Assembly (NCBI GenBank): GCA_022496805.1
Contig: CM040093.1
Location: 7,464,213-7,528,212 of the forward strand
Source: Pohlia nutans
Lineage: Eukaryota; Streptophyta; Bryopsida; Bryales; Mniaceae
DNA: 64,000 bases
Direction of reading: 5' to 3'
Part shown: positions 33,642 through 44,644 of the stretch, piece after piece
Position numbering within the stretch: the first letter of the stretch is position 1
Layout of the letters: the number at the start of each line of letters is the position of its first letter
The notes under the pieces: generated by a model
The model's input: only the letters and a program-made list of their open reading frames with translations
The model's database searches: none
What the model was told of the DNA's origin: nothing
Translations under genes and position numbers: made by a program

Positions 33642-33804
33642 TTAACCTCTAAAGGACTAAGAGCCCGAATTGAGCAATGTTCTTCAATGATTCTAGTGAT
33701 ATAAAATTTGGTCTCATCTTAATTATATATTTCACAATATGGTCAATTGAATTTGTCATTTTGAAACTTTTGAAACTATGAATCCTTGATCCTTTAGGGG
33801 TTAA
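33642..33804. mobile_element. TTAA-flanked MITE, family D, 163 bp (shortest complete copy)
   Basis: Starts TTAACCTCTAAAGGACTAAG and ends TTGATCCTTTAGGGGTTAA. The interior read in reverse matches the pectinesterase intron MITE and 41064-41286, which carry extra central sequence. Confidence 0.88.
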
Positions 33805-33842
33805 AAACACTCAAGCCTGGTGAAAAATTCAACCCAAACTTA

Positions 33843-34205
33843 GGGCCGCTTCACACTATGGCTATCCAAGTCGAGAGGCCGTGGGATTGAGTGGCCAAAC
33901 TTTATTGAGAGTCCAAAGTAATGGGCTGAAAATAGGCAATAAAATGTAGTTTTAATTTTATATGAAAAAAAATTGACGGCCTCTCGACCATAGTTTGGGT
34001 TTCTATTCCCGTTCAACCCAAACTTCCTTCGAGAGTCCGTCAACCTTGATCAAAAAGTGTTGCCATGTAGGCATTTTGAAGGGCAACGGCCTTTGGACTT
34101 TGGCCTCTAGTGTGAAGGGTCGAGAGGCTGAATTCTTCGTTTCTTGCAATCCGATTGGTGGAAATGGACGGCCTCTCGACCTTCGGCCATAGTGTGAAGC
34201 GACCC
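33843..34205. mobile_element. Tourist-like MITE with ~40-bp inverted ends
   Basis: The left end GGGCCGCTTCACACTATGGC and the reverse of the right end GGGTCGCTTCACACTATGGC match in 19 of 20, then again at gtcgagaggccgt. The flanks are TTA (left) and TCA (right), close to the TWA target of PIF/Harbinger. Confidence 0.78.
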
Positions 34206-34489
34206 TCAATTATGTCTCAATCCAACTTTGTGCTGCTCCCTGCATGACAGGCAAACGAGGCCCACAAATGGCATGATATTAGTGTGGCTGATAGCATCAC
34301 CTTCAACTCAACGTGGAACGTGTGGAGCCAGAGATGTGTAAGTTATGCACACCCAAACAAACAGTGAATGAAAATTTTAAGCAAGCTGGGAAGGAAGCAG
34401 TTGAAGGTTGCAACTTGAAAGCCAGTCACACTAAATCAATGGTGAAATCGGAATGGTGTCATGGCACGCAACTCCTTAGCCCGTCCACG

Positions 34490-35034
34490 ACCACGGATTC
34501 ATGGTTTTAAAATGACAAACTCAATTAATCGTATTGTGAAAATATATAATTCACATGGGACCAAATTTTGTATCACATAACATTCAGCAGCCTTCAAGAA
34601 GGCTTCCTGTTAGTTTCATCCACCTTTATATATGGAGTGACCAGTGATTTGTAATTGAATGGGCTATTGAATCAAATAAAAAATTACATGACACTATTGA
34701 ATTGTGATTGAGCGAGTGCTTTCAATTACTGTTCACCATGGTTAGTTGCTCTTGCTTAATGCCACCTGCCCCCATAGCTACTGATGTGATGTGGAATATC
34801 CACATCATTTCATTGGGGGGATGAAATGATGTGGGATATTCCACATCATTCTGTTGGGGGAAGGCAACAGTCACAAAGGCTACTGAATGTTATGCACCAA
34901 AATTAGTGAAGAACATTGCATGTGTTGGTAAAAATAAAAATAAAATTGAACAAAAGAAACTCCACATAGAACCTACTCAAAAATGTGAAAAGAAACATGA
35001 GGTCCTGTTTGGCTTCTTGGTCCTTTGGGGGTTA
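34490..35034. mobile_element. TTAA-family D MITE split by another element
   Basis: The left half (ggattcatggttttaaaatg to gggaccaaattttgtatca) and the right half (aaattagtgaagaacattgc to cttggtcctttgggggtta) together equal the copies at 29785 and 41064. The insert is 34576-34894. Confidence 0.85.
34576..34894. mobile_element. CATAACATTCAG-type MITE nested in a TTAA MITE, 319 bp
   Basis: The ends CATAACATTCAGCAGCCTT and, in reverse, CATAACATTCAGTAGCCTT. Comparison with uninterrupted relatives shows that the host reads tatcacc where this copy reads tatca-element-cacc, so the target duplication is CA (or CAC). The right third holds two near-perfect palindromes (gatgtggaatatccacatc and its relative, 34791-34851). 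Confidence 0.88.
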
Positions 35035-35349
35035 TAAAGGAAAAAGTGGGCATATACCTAATGCCCTTGTGGCAAGCTCTTGAAAATGAGATATTTGTCA
35101 CAAAGGGGGTGGACGCATACCTACCTCCTAATCTCTTTAAAAGTTCTTTTTGAAAAAGAGATAAACATGTGTTTGTTGCTCTTGAGGCAACCTTCTTAAC
35201 CTTCAAAACTTTCGACAAGGGGAGCATTGAGGGGAGTGGGCTATACCACTTTGTAAATTTTCTTATGAAAAAAGTTTGATTGCAAAAGAATTGGACACAC
35301 GGTTGACATTGGAATGTTTGTTGCAATAGAAACTAGTGCACAAGAAAAC
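35035..35349. other. No supported gene
   Basis: A 117-codon minus-strand frame (34973-35326) begins here but runs into the MITE end and has no motif. Confidence 0.4.
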
Positions 35350-36164
35350 TTAACCCCCTAACCGTCCCGGCGTCCATATTTTGGACGATTTTTGGGGTAC
35401 TTTCACCTTCAAAGAGCTGTAACATTTGCAAAAAATGTTCGATTTCATGAAAGTTTGGAAAAACAAACCGCATAATGTTCAGTTTGAGTGGTAAACATTT
35501 CAAATCAATCCAAGATGTATTGAATTTTTGGTGATCATTTGAAAGTAGGGGTCGTTTTTTTGGACAGTTTTTGTGCATTTTGATGGCTGCAACTTTTGGG
35601 GCTTGTATCTCCTTCATCTAATGTCCGTTTTCAATAAAAACTGTTGGGTTGAATTTCCCTTGAAGTCTAGTTATCATGGTAAAATTTTCGTGTCAATCCA
35701 TGTTGTTCTGAATGTTTGGGAGTCATATTAGTGCACGGGTCTATTTTGGACACTTTTTGCGTTCTGGGTCAAATGGGTCACTTTTCGGGCTACTTTTTGA
35801 CATTGCAAGGCCATTTTAGGGCACATCACATTTTTTTCATGAGCTTTTTTTGGTACCAATGTGTTTATATGATGATTTTGAACCACTTTATAGTTTAAAT
35901 TTTTTTCATTTGAGTATTTTTGAAAACGAATTTCACCTCTAATGTGTTGCTAGGAAAATTTTAGCATCCTTTTTTAACATTAAAACATTATGATCTTGCA
36001 ATCTATGAGGCCAAATGACTCCAAATTTGATCCACATCATTTACAACATGTGTACTACAAGATTGTATAGTTGAGATTTCTATACCTCACCTACATTTAG
36101 ACGTATAACACATCAAAAGAAAATGATTTTAAGCCCAAAAAAGTTAGGGACGCTTAGGGGTTAA
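35350..36164. mobile_element. TTAA-flanked MITE, 815 bp
   Basis: Starts TTAACCCCCTAACCGTCCCG, with palindrome GTCCATATTTTGGAC just inside; ends GGGACGCTTAGGGGTTAA. Confidence 0.8.
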
Positions 36165-38090
36165 TGATTTTGTGCTAATCAAATCAATTGTTGCAACTTG
36201 GAAATATAGTGGGGACAAGGAATGCATCGAGTGTATTAAGATTACATATGGAGAAAGAGATGAAGATCCTAGATGACCAAAAAGTTTAGATGCAGTACCA
36301 TTTGGAAGTTATAGAGTAGCAATATTAATTATGAATACAAAGCGACATGAGGATCTTTTTAGTCTCGCCAACACAAATTTTGGAGCAATTCGCATTGTTG
36401 CCTTGTTTCTTGTATCTTGTTTGGTTATTAATCAAGTTCATTCCACGCTCTTGCTTATCATTGTACATATCATTCTTTGGTTCTTATGTATTTGACGACA
36501 TGTGGAGGGATCAATTACTTTTGAAAAAAAAAATTGCGTTCTCATAGACCTTTATCCTAAAGTGATAGGTTCAATGTACAAAAAGAAACTATTTATGCAC
36601 CAAGTTGTCACAATGTGTAAAGACAACCGTTGAGCCAATAAAATTGTTTTAAATCAATGAGATTATAATGAATTTGTGAAACATACCTATATGAAAACAT
36701 GTCTTTTAGTCAATGCTCCAATAGATACCACTCTCAAACAACTATTTCCATAATCCTCCTTTAGAATACATCACTTCTCCTACCTTTGTTGACATACAAG
36801 ATAGACATACCTTATTCTAATCTAGACTCAATTCCACACTCTATCTGATTCCACTCTTCTTTACATTCATTTCCTTCATAGTGAAAATGAAATGTAAAAA
36901 GGTTACATGAGCTGTGGAAATGAGTGGCAATTATGGTACTTTCAAACTCTCAATGAGATGGTAATACCCTTGTTTAGTGGTGGTTGAGCAATTTATACAT
37001 TATCACATGAGATTGACAATTAAGATTGAATTTTGCATTCATGAGGAAGTGTTGCAAGAGGTCGGTTATAGGATATATTTTGGATGGTTAAAAGGAACTC
37101 ATATATGGGCCATAGACTACACAATGTTTAATTATGGATTTCTTCTGGTATGCTCATGGCCCCTACCCTTTGAAAATTCTTAGAAATTACAAATTTTGTC
37201 GGAGAAATATGATTTCACTTGGGTTTAGTTTGCCTCCATTCAAATTTATTAATGTATGAAAAATCTGTATTATAGTAGAAATCTTCACTAAGATGTTCAA
37301 ATGCTTAGATGAATGGTAATAAGTACTTCTATCTTAGCACCACTTCGTAACCACTTAGTAACCACATGCAAAGATTTTTCTACAATTTTTCATTTTTAAA
37401 ACAAGTAGTAACAATGAAACAAACATTATACCACTTTCATAATTGAATGAGAATTTGCTCAAGTGGATGAAAATATGTCAATATGAATGAATATTTTGGC
37501 GATAAAGGAATGAGTTTTTGGTCCAAATTTAGCTATTTAAACAAAATTAGTAAATCGTAATCAACATAACAATTTTTAGTTCATAAAATATAATTGAAAG
37601 TCAATAGTCAGAGTTTGATTCAAATTACTTTGTTTATTCTAATTACTTTCTATTCAATTACTTCTAGTCTATTAATTGTTTCATCTATTCATTTTCCATT
37701 TTACATTTTCATATAAATAGCTCTCTCTTGCATTTTACATCAATTGGAGTTACTAGAATAAAGCTACACTAATTATCCCATTTAGTGAAGGAGGGATTAT
37801 AGTGCGCGTGGGAAATTAGTGAAGGTGATACTAAATATCATTATCATATAAAATTAGCGTAATATGAAGATTTTAGCCACTCAATAAAAATTTCTGCCCT
37901 CACCAATTTTGAGATTTGACAAAATAGTGTGCCTTGGGAATTAGTATCATATGCACTAAATGGGATAATCATAGTACCATTCCACTATTCCACTTCATAA
38001 ATTTGAATTCTAGCTATATTTTGCCAGCTTAAAAATAATAATAAAAAAGAAAAAAAGAAAAAAGAAAAGTAAAGAAGGTTGTATAACTGC
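36165..38090. other. No gene seen
   Basis: AT-rich, with no open frame above about 70 codons and no inverted ends that I could pair. Confidence 0.55.
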
Positions 38091-38092
38091 TA

Positions 38093-38458
38093 CCGTACTC
38101 GGCCGTTAGGGGCGGCAAAAAATAATTATAAAAAGAGATGCCCGAATTTTCTGAAAATTATTTTCTCAAAATTTTTTTATTGGCTCTGACCATATGGAAG
38201 AGGCATTGTGGGGACACTCATTTTTTTGGGCTAAATACCACTATAGCAAATATATTCCGTCCATTATTCCACTGATATGCATTCTCGTCCTTCACCTGTT
38301 CGATTTTGGTCAGAGTTCCTCATAGCGTAGTTGCTTGTTTTCTATGGTGAAAAGAGAATTTCCAAGAATATCCACTGAATCTCGGAGAATATTCGCATCA
38401 ATGCGGCAGTTTAATTAAATATTGGACAGGAGCTGCCGATCCTGATAGCCGAGTACGG
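38093..38458. mobile_element. MITE with TA-CCGTACTCGGC ends, 366 bp
   Basis: The left end CCGTACTCGGCCGTTAGGGG and the reverse of the right end CCGTACTCGGCTATCAGGAT, each next to TA (38091-38092, 38459-38460). The inner right part (attaaatattggacaggag) is shared with 14995-15030. Confidence 0.75.
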
Positions 38459-38589
38459 TAATCCATAAGCAGAGCATCTGTCTAGAATCCTCTCACATTT
38501 TCTTGCAAGAAGAAAATTTTCCATTCAAAACCTGCCACTGTAGGCCCTCTCTCCCCTGCATAGAAAAGTACTCTTGCAATGCTCTTGGC

Positions 38590-38942
38590 CCCTTGTTCCG
38601 ATCAGCGAAATGTGAATCCATTCTAGGGTTTAGGGTTTGTAATCTCTGAAACTCTAGTGGATGCATCGCACTGGACAATCCCTGTTTCCAACGAAGAGAT
38701 CGAAAGTACTGGGGTTTTAGGGTTTAGATCACCCTTTTCCTCACCGAGGTATGTATACTTGTTCTGCAAGTTACCGCATCTGATTCTGATGTAGCTGCCT
38801 CTTGATCCTGTCCAATTAGTCTGCGGATCTATAATGTAGGTTTGCTCATCGATCGTGTTGCATAATTCAAGAGTGCTTGAATTTTTTTAGGTCGTGAGTG
38901 GAAGGTAATTGCATAATCTCCAGCTTTATGATTTGTTTTCAG
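38590..38942 (+). promoter_or_regulatory. F-box gene leader: telo-box motifs and a likely 5'-UTR intron
   Basis: tagggtttagggttt at 38623-38637 and gggttttagggtttag at 38712-38727 are clustered telo-box (AAACCCTAA) motifs, common near plant transcription starts. A probable leader intron runs 38749-38942 (CACCGAG/GTATGT to GTTTTCAG). Confidence 0.5.
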
Positions 38943-39037
38943 TAAAATTACATTGTGTCAGAAATGGTCACACTCATCGTACGGAGGCTTCGTTATGTGT
39001 GGTTTTCCGAGTGATGTTGTCTGAAAACCCTGTTTGA

Positions 39038-40219
39038 ATGGCAACAGATTGGATTGCAGGGTTTCGGAGATTAGCCCAAGTTTTCTGTTCCAAAGCGTCC
39101 TATGGCAGGTTGGCCATGGCCATGAATCCCGCGCTGTGGAGCACTCTTCCAAGGGAGCTTCTGCACCTTGTGTTTGCTCGTCTTCCGATCACTCGAATCT
39201 GCCACCTTCGGTTTCTGTCCAAAGAATGGAAGACGGACATCGACACGGTTGGCTCGGAGTTTAATCAGGTACTTGAGGAGAGACCTTATTATCTCGGTCT
39301 CATAGCTTGGGAAAATCCGGGGGATTTTTCCACCAGTGTTTATGATATCAAAGCAAGCAGACGAAAACCATGCTTCGAAATCGACATCGTAAAAAACTAC
39401 ATGGTCACAACACATGCAGCTGATGGGGGCTTGGTTTGCTTTTTCTCGGAGAGTCTTAGAGATAGTCCCCTGTGTTTAACTGTGATCAATCCGTTAACAA
39501 AACAGAAGCTGCAGCTGCCTCCATTACTCGGGTTCGATGTTGCACATCCTACTCTTCAGCTTGCCATGGTGCAACTCACTATGAACAGGCAAACGAAACA
39601 ATACAAAGTGTTTTTCGTGGGCCACAAGGAAAGTGAAGACAGAGGACTGTTTGCTCAAGTCTATGACTCGCAGAGCAAGCGATGGGCCAGTGTGGGATCC
39701 GGAGAGCAGTGCATTTTTGGATATAAGTATGCACCGAACTATGAATATTACAATGTATTCGATCTTGTTGGTGTCTCTGTGTACGACTTTGCGAAAGGGA
39801 GACTGCAGGATTTCAGTGTGGACAGTATTGTGCAAAGACCCGCTGTGAACTTTGAGCACTGTGCACTTTTAAATGACCGCTTCTTTGTGTTGGAAAAGGA
39901 GACCATTTCGGAGTATCATCTCCCGAAGAATGCAACTGCTTGGGTGAAAGTGGCAGTGCACAGGTGTGACCCGTTCGTTTCTTGTTTCTGTAGCATTCCT
40001 GAAGACTCTTGGGAGTTGTTGCTTTATGCTTGCACTGGGTTTTTGTTTTTAAGTGTACAGATTTCTCCAGAAAATGATGACAAGGAAACTCATGATCAGT
40101 CTCATTGGGCTTGGCTTTACGACTTGTCAACTTGTGAGTGGAGTGAGCTCCCATCGATTCCAGGAGACCATGACAAACTCCAGTTGATATGCGAGCTCGA
40201 TCAGAATGCTACACCTTAA
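39038..40219 (+). CDS. F-box protein, kelch-like C-terminal region
   Basis: A 393-residue protein with a single coding exon. F-box proteins link substrates to SCF ubiquitin ligases by binding SKP1. The F-box is at about 33-72 (LWSTLPRELLHLVFARLPITRICHLRFLSKEW region), with the expected L-P-x-E-L-L and V-C/S-K-x-W-type features. The C-terminal ~300 residues have the repeat-like pattern of plant F-box/kelch-type propellers: NPLTKQKLQLPP, YKVFFVG, VYDSQSKRWASV, VGVSVYDF, DRFFVLE, WAWLYDLSTCEWSELP. The substrate cannot be inferred. An ATG at 39116 in the same frame (MAMNPALWS) would still leave the F-box whole, so the N-terminal 26 residues are less certain. A decayed inverted copy of the C-terminal part lies ~600 bases downstream. 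Confidence 0.9.
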   Translation: MATDWIAGFRRLAQVFCSKASYGRLAMAMNPALWSTLPRELLHLVFARLPITRICHLRFLSKEWKTDIDTVGSEFNQVLEERPYYLGLIAWENPGDFSTSVYDIKASRRKPCFEIDIVKNYMVTTHAADGGLVCFFSESLRDSPLCLTVINPLTKQKLQLPPLLGFDVAHPTLQLAMVQLTMNRQTKQYKVFFVGHKESEDRGLFAQVYDSQSKRWASVGSGEQCIFGYKYAPNYEYYNVFDLVGVSVYDFAKGRLQDFSVDSIVQRPAVNFEHCALLNDRFFVLEKETISEYHLPKNATAWVKVAVHRCDPFVSCFCSIPEDSWELLLYACTGFLFLSVQISPENDDKETHDQSHWAWLYDLSTCEWSELPSIPGDHDKLQLICELDQNATP

Positions 40220-40813
40220 AAGCAGAATGTTTACCTCTTTTCTGGCAATGGAGCTCCCAACGATGACAGGTTTGGAAAACCCTAGCTGTGGATTCCTTTA
40301 GTTGCTGATGATCTAAATCAGTGTACACTGTTCATATGACTGGGTTATGACATATGTTGTCCTACCCTAATGATACCAAGATTTGTGTCCATAGAACCAT
40401 ATTAACCCTTGTGACAGACAAGATCATTTTGCTACAGATGCCGCTGAATGTTTTTCTTAAAGGAGGTATAGGTTATGTTAAGCTAGTGGATTGCACGTGT
40501 ATTAAAAGACTGTATAGTAATTGCTTTTATGATCCTTGTGTTTCTCTTCTTTTGGTGGGCATCTAGATTACTTGCTAGTGATCTGTATGATCACTATGGT
40601 TCAATGAAGATTGGGATTTGAGGTTGAATTGATGAGTGGTTACATCATTTCTTTATTGACTATGGTTGAATGGAAAGTTACGTGGAGCAGGGTTCTTTTT
40701 TTGGGCCCAAAATGAAAACCCTGGTCATGAGTAGAAGTGCAATTACATGGCTGAGCTAACCCTAACCAGGTACAATCAACACCTGATATGGCATTCCATG
40801 ATTTCAGGTATAA
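40220..40813. other. 3' region of the F-box gene; no other gene seen
   Basis: Should hold the 3' untranslated region. One short frame (40354-40566) lacks motifs. Confidence 0.5.
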
Positions 40814-41400
40814 TTATAGGTTAGCGATGTGCAAACCTTGCCTATTGTCATATTCAGGTGTAGCACTGCTATTGAGCTCGCATATCCACTCGACTTTGTC
40901 ATAGTTAGTTACTCTCCTGGAATGGTTGGGAGGTCTTACACTTGACAAGTTGTAAAGCCAAGCCCACTGAGACTGATCACAAGGAAAGCTGACAATCATG
41001 CATTTTCTAACCATGACAGAGAATTCTGTAGAGTTACAAACGTAATTTACCCAGTCTGCATAATTTATCCCCATTCATGATTTGAAAATGACAAATTCAA
41101 TTGATCATATTGTGAAAAATATAATTTAGATGGGACCAAATTTTATATCAGTAGAATTAGTGAAGAACATTGCATGTGTTGGTCAAAAAACAAATAAATT
41201 TCAACAACATAAAGCTCACATGGAATCTACTCAAAACTGCTAAAAAAAAGAGGTCCATTTGTGTTTCTTGGTCCTTTAGGGGTTAAGTAAAAACCCCCAA
41301 GCCTCGTCACTTACAACCACTTTCACCCAAGCAGAACTTTGCATATTAATATTCTTTGGGAGATGATACTCTGAAATGCAATCAACTTTGGTGGCATACC
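40814..41400 (-). pseudogene. Inverted F-box gene fragment interrupted by a MITE
   Basis: On the minus strand, ISEYHLPKN then SAWVKVVV (about 41398-41310) and, after a MITE, DQSQWAWLYNLSS then YDKVEWICELNSSATPEYD (about 40990-40850) match the last quarter of the F-box protein (SEYHLPKNATAWVKVAV, DQSHWAWLYDLS, DKLQLICELDQNATP). Everything upstream of this is missing, and about 35 residues between the two blocks are lost or altered. It lies tail-to-tail with the intact gene, as after a local inverted duplication. Confidence 0.85.
41064..41286. mobile_element. TTAA-family D MITE inside the F-box pseudogene
   Basis: The interior matches 29785-30008, and the right end TTGGTCCTTTAGGGGTTAA is intact (TTAA 41283-41286). 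The left end ttatccccattcatgat is slightly decayed. Confidence 0.85.
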
Positions 41401-41971
41401 CTCACCAAAGTATACCCTCACCAAAGTATTGTTTACGTTCACAACTTAGAATGACATTGAAAGAATGATATTTCTGTAAAGCATGCTAGAATGATATGTA
41501 AATGTTGTTATGACGTGTTAGAACGACATTGAAATGTTGTTCCAACACGTTAGAACAAAGTGGTTTGAGAGATGTTTCAATGTTGTTCCGAATGTTGTTC
41601 TAAATTGCTCTACCCACTTATGACAGCTTGTTAAACAAAATTTACTCATTTAGGAACTGTAATGTTGCTATAGCTACTCCCATATTGTTGCTACCAAACT
41701 TAGCAATCAATGTATGATCTTAGTAGTGAAATTTAGATAGTTTCTGGAGTTAGTTTTTATTTTTTTATATTTTTTAACAATGTCAGTGAGAGAATGTTCA
41801 TCATGATTTATGGGGCCTTTTCAAGATACATGATATGAAGACCTTCATGTGGCCGTGTGCAAAAGAAACTGTGTATGATGTTCTTCTGAATCAAAGAATA
41901 CATGAAAGTATGATCGTTGATTATACAAATCATTCACAAATTGAATATTATGCTATCACCTTTCCACTCAA
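41401..41971. other. No gene; short internal repeats
   Basis: Two direct copies of accctcaccaaagtat (about 41399-41430), then a series of gttagaacgacattgaaatgtt-like words with local self-complementarity (41440-41600). Confidence 0.5.
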
Positions 41972-41987
41972 GACCTAGAATGATTTT

Positions 41988-42152
41988 TTATTTTTTATTT
42001 TTGGCACACAAGGGGAATAATCCCAAAGGTTGCACTAGGGTGGATCATGTTGAAGAGACTTTGATTGCGTAGGAATTTGAACTCTTGACCTCACTGGTGC
42101 TAAGAAGCACGCCTAGCACTCCCCAAGGGTAATTTAGGGTCATTTCGGATGT
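41988..42152 (-). mobile_element. tRNA-derived SINE with 16-bp target duplication
   Basis: The word GACCTAGAATGATTTT flanks it exactly (41972-41987, 42153-42168). On the minus strand it has a pol III B box (gagttcaaattcc), an A-box-like block upstream, and ends TGTGTGCCAAAAATAAAAAATAAA. The same 3' end (...TGTGCC plus A-rich tail) bounds the SINE at 63815-63918. Confidence 0.92.
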
Positions 42153-42168
42153 GACCTAGAATGATTTT

Positions 42169-42775
42169 CAAATCTCAGTTGGACAAGGTTTTCATGGACC
42201 AGTGGTCTTCATCAAGAATTTAAGACCCCATGAATTTTAAATGATTTCCATGTGACATTCGATATTTCATGGGGTCGTACATTTTTCGCATGGATTCTGC
42301 ACAGATTTCGCGCTAATTCCACACGGATTTAAAACATTGTTTTTGATATATTAGTGACGCTGATAATTTGTTTTTTTAACATTAAAGTGTCAGATACAAT
42401 GTCGAAGAGTGTCAAAAACAATGCCCACCCTTTTAAGGACAACTCTATTGCATGCGACACGTTCTTTGGTGCATTGAAATTTTGTTTTAATTGCTGAGAA
42501 GCACATGTAAATATTGAACCATTTTAATACTTAAAAATGATCATATTTCAACACTTGAAGTGTCATTTTTTGGTATGGTTACTTTAGAGAATACGGAAAC
42601 AAATTGGAGATGCACTCCTGCTAGAGCCAATAGGCCTGAACTAACAAGTTTGAAATGGATAAAGTAAAATACTGTATATTTTTTGCATAACAAACAATTT
42701 GATCCAACTTTCTCAACCATGGTTCTAAAGATCAAACCAAACCTATTGATGTTGGGAGCTTCATTGTCATCCCGG
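42169..42775. other. No gene seen
   Basis: Contains a cluster of gtgtcaaaaa/atgtcgaa words (42390-42430) like those in the CACTA element at 61839, possibly a scrap of that family. Confidence 0.45.
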
Positions 42776-43033
42776 AGGATGCACGTTACTAAATACGTAC
42801 AAGTATACTTGAGTACACAAAAGGGGAATTAATTTGAACACTGCCGTATGATGTATACATACAATAAACATATTTAGAGCTGAAAATATTAATGTATACT
42901 TACATTAAACATATATTTAGGACAAAATAGATCTATATACAAAGGTTTTTAAACATATAATCCCTCGTATAGAGGGGTTTTTAGAGGGGGTCATGAATGC
43001 ACGTGATTCTCAAACATTATGTAGAGTGTACCG
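42776..43033. mobile_element. GGGGTGCACT-type MITE, older copy
   Basis: The interior (gaacactgccgta, atatttagagctgaaaatatt, tttttagagggggtcatgaa) parallels 60750-61017 throughout. The ends are diverged (gaggatgcacgttac; gtagagtgtaccgc). Confidence 0.75.
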
Positions 43034-43270
43034 CAGGATTGTCATAGGTTTTATAGCCATACTCATATAGAGAGAAACACGTAATCCTAATATTTGATGT
43101 TAAGCTATTCACCTATTATGTTAAAAAAATTATCCATTTACCATAAGTTTTATTACGATTTCTGTATGATGCTTTAATCCTATTTTCTAATTCTGCCAGA
43201 GTGCAAGACCACTCAAGCCTATTTTTCATCCAATTTTTGATTCATGTATGTTTTCTTGCTCATAACATTC

Positions 43271-43720
43271 TTAACCCCTAAACACCCAATCATTCATATT
43301 CTGGATGATATACATAATCAAACTCTATTTTTTTGTCCTTCATGCACTTTTTGCAATGTGGATTTTTTACTATAGATTTTATGCGAAGTTAGCTTCATGC
43401 ATGTGTGAACCGATCAGAAAGGGGATGATATCCATTACATTTCAACCCATCACAACAAATTTCATCCACAGATTGTCGATATCTTATTCGTAATCGAATT
43501 ACAAAAAAATTTGAATTTTAAGTTTCAAATTTTATAAAATATTGGTGATTGCAATCATAGAACTAACTGTATAGATAGAATCTAAAATTCATAAATGTAC
43601 AACTTTTATTCATACATCAAGTTCAAAATATCCCTCGTAGTTGCATTTTATAATGCATCTTTGCAATTCTTCAAATCAATTATCCAAATGTGGAGAGGGT
43701 TGTGGACTTTTAGGAGTTAA
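43271..43720. mobile_element. TTAA-flanked MITE, family A, 450 bp
   Basis: Starts TTAACCCCTAAACACCCAAT and ends TGTGGACTTTTAGGAGTTAA. The subterminal stem ATCATTCA-tattc-TGGATGAT is kept. The interior (gaatctaaaattcataa, catcaagttcaaaatatccct) is shared with 48881, 60091 and, less closely, 52496. Confidence 0.9.
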
Positions 43721-43741
43721 GCAAAGTGAACTTAGCGTTCT

Positions 43742-44044
43742 TTAACCCTTTAGTGCCCATGAGACCATATTGTGGTCACTGATGTGTCAAAAATGCAAAT
43801 AATGAAAAATACGTGAACAATTGGATTTTGAATTGTGAAGTTCAGAGTTGGAGATTTATAATACACATCTTTTAGGAAAAGAAAATTTCAATTTGGGGTT
43901 GTAAAACTATCAAAAATACCTATGAACAAAACGCAAAAATACTGCAAATACTTGAAAATATAGTAGATACTTACAAATACAACACATGTACTATGCGATA
44001 TTTCTTGTGTTTGGAAGTTTGTTATTTTGTATTTATTTTTTGGA
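43742..44044. mobile_element. TTAA-type MITE, family B, truncated
   Basis: Starts TTAACCCTTTAGTGCCCATG with palindrome GACCATATTGTGGTC and follows 32277 to about position 300. It then stops where other sequence begins; the last ~500 bases and the right end are missing. Confidence 0.8.
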
Positions 44045-44079
44045 TTAACTTTTAAACTTTATGAATTGAGGAAAAACTA

Positions 44080-44626
44080 GATAGATAAATAGAAACTCCG
44101 GACCTATTTCGAGGCCGGCGTGAATAAAGTGTCTGTTCGTCTTGACAATGAGCCAGAGCCCACCGGACAAAGGGCCATTGGTACAAAACTACTCTCCCCT
44201 TTCGGGAATAGATACTTTAGTGACCATTAACAAGTACTAGTAACGTCAGTAACAATGAGCGGTTAGATCTAGAAGGGGTATAATTTGGTGTTAATTTTGT
44301 TGGTGGTCGCCAAATCATGGTTCCTAGGTTGGTTGGTGAAGGACGTTTTGTATTACAATTATATGGTCCGGGTTCGATTCCCGTTGAGTCCGTCTGAGCT
44401 GTAATGTGATATACATGGTTTGGTGCTGCTAGTGAGTTCTCATAAGCAGGAGAGTTGTACCAACCATCCGGCCCCGTCCTGCCTTCCTGAGACAAGTGAT
44501 TATTTACGAGTTTGATCCGAGAGTTATAAAAGGAATAAGTAGTGGTCTTAACCACTACCCCTCCCCATCCCCCCCACCCCCCCCCCCTTTTCACCTCTCT
44601 TTTTTTTTCTTTTTTTTCTTTTTTTT
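44080..44626 (+). mobile_element. Retroposon with 14-bp target duplication, tRNA-like block and T-rich tail
   Basis: TTGAGGAAAAACTA flanks it (44066-44079, 44627-44640). From about 44318 a tRNA-like head is seen, with a perfect pol III B box in ggttcgattcccgttgagtc (44366-44385), followed by a body and a C/T-rich then T-rich tail (44568-44626). Plant Au-type SINEs also end in T. The first ~110 bases (tagaaactccgg, gccggcgtgaataaagtg) are a separate repeat also found at 51918-52012, so the unit may be composite. Confidence 0.75.
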
Positions 44627-44644
44627 TTGAGGAAAAACTAATGA

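Noticed and set aside
44335..44395. tRNA gene suggested by a perfect B box
   Set aside because: No cloverleaf can be formed around it and it sits within a retroposon bounded by a 14-bp duplication.
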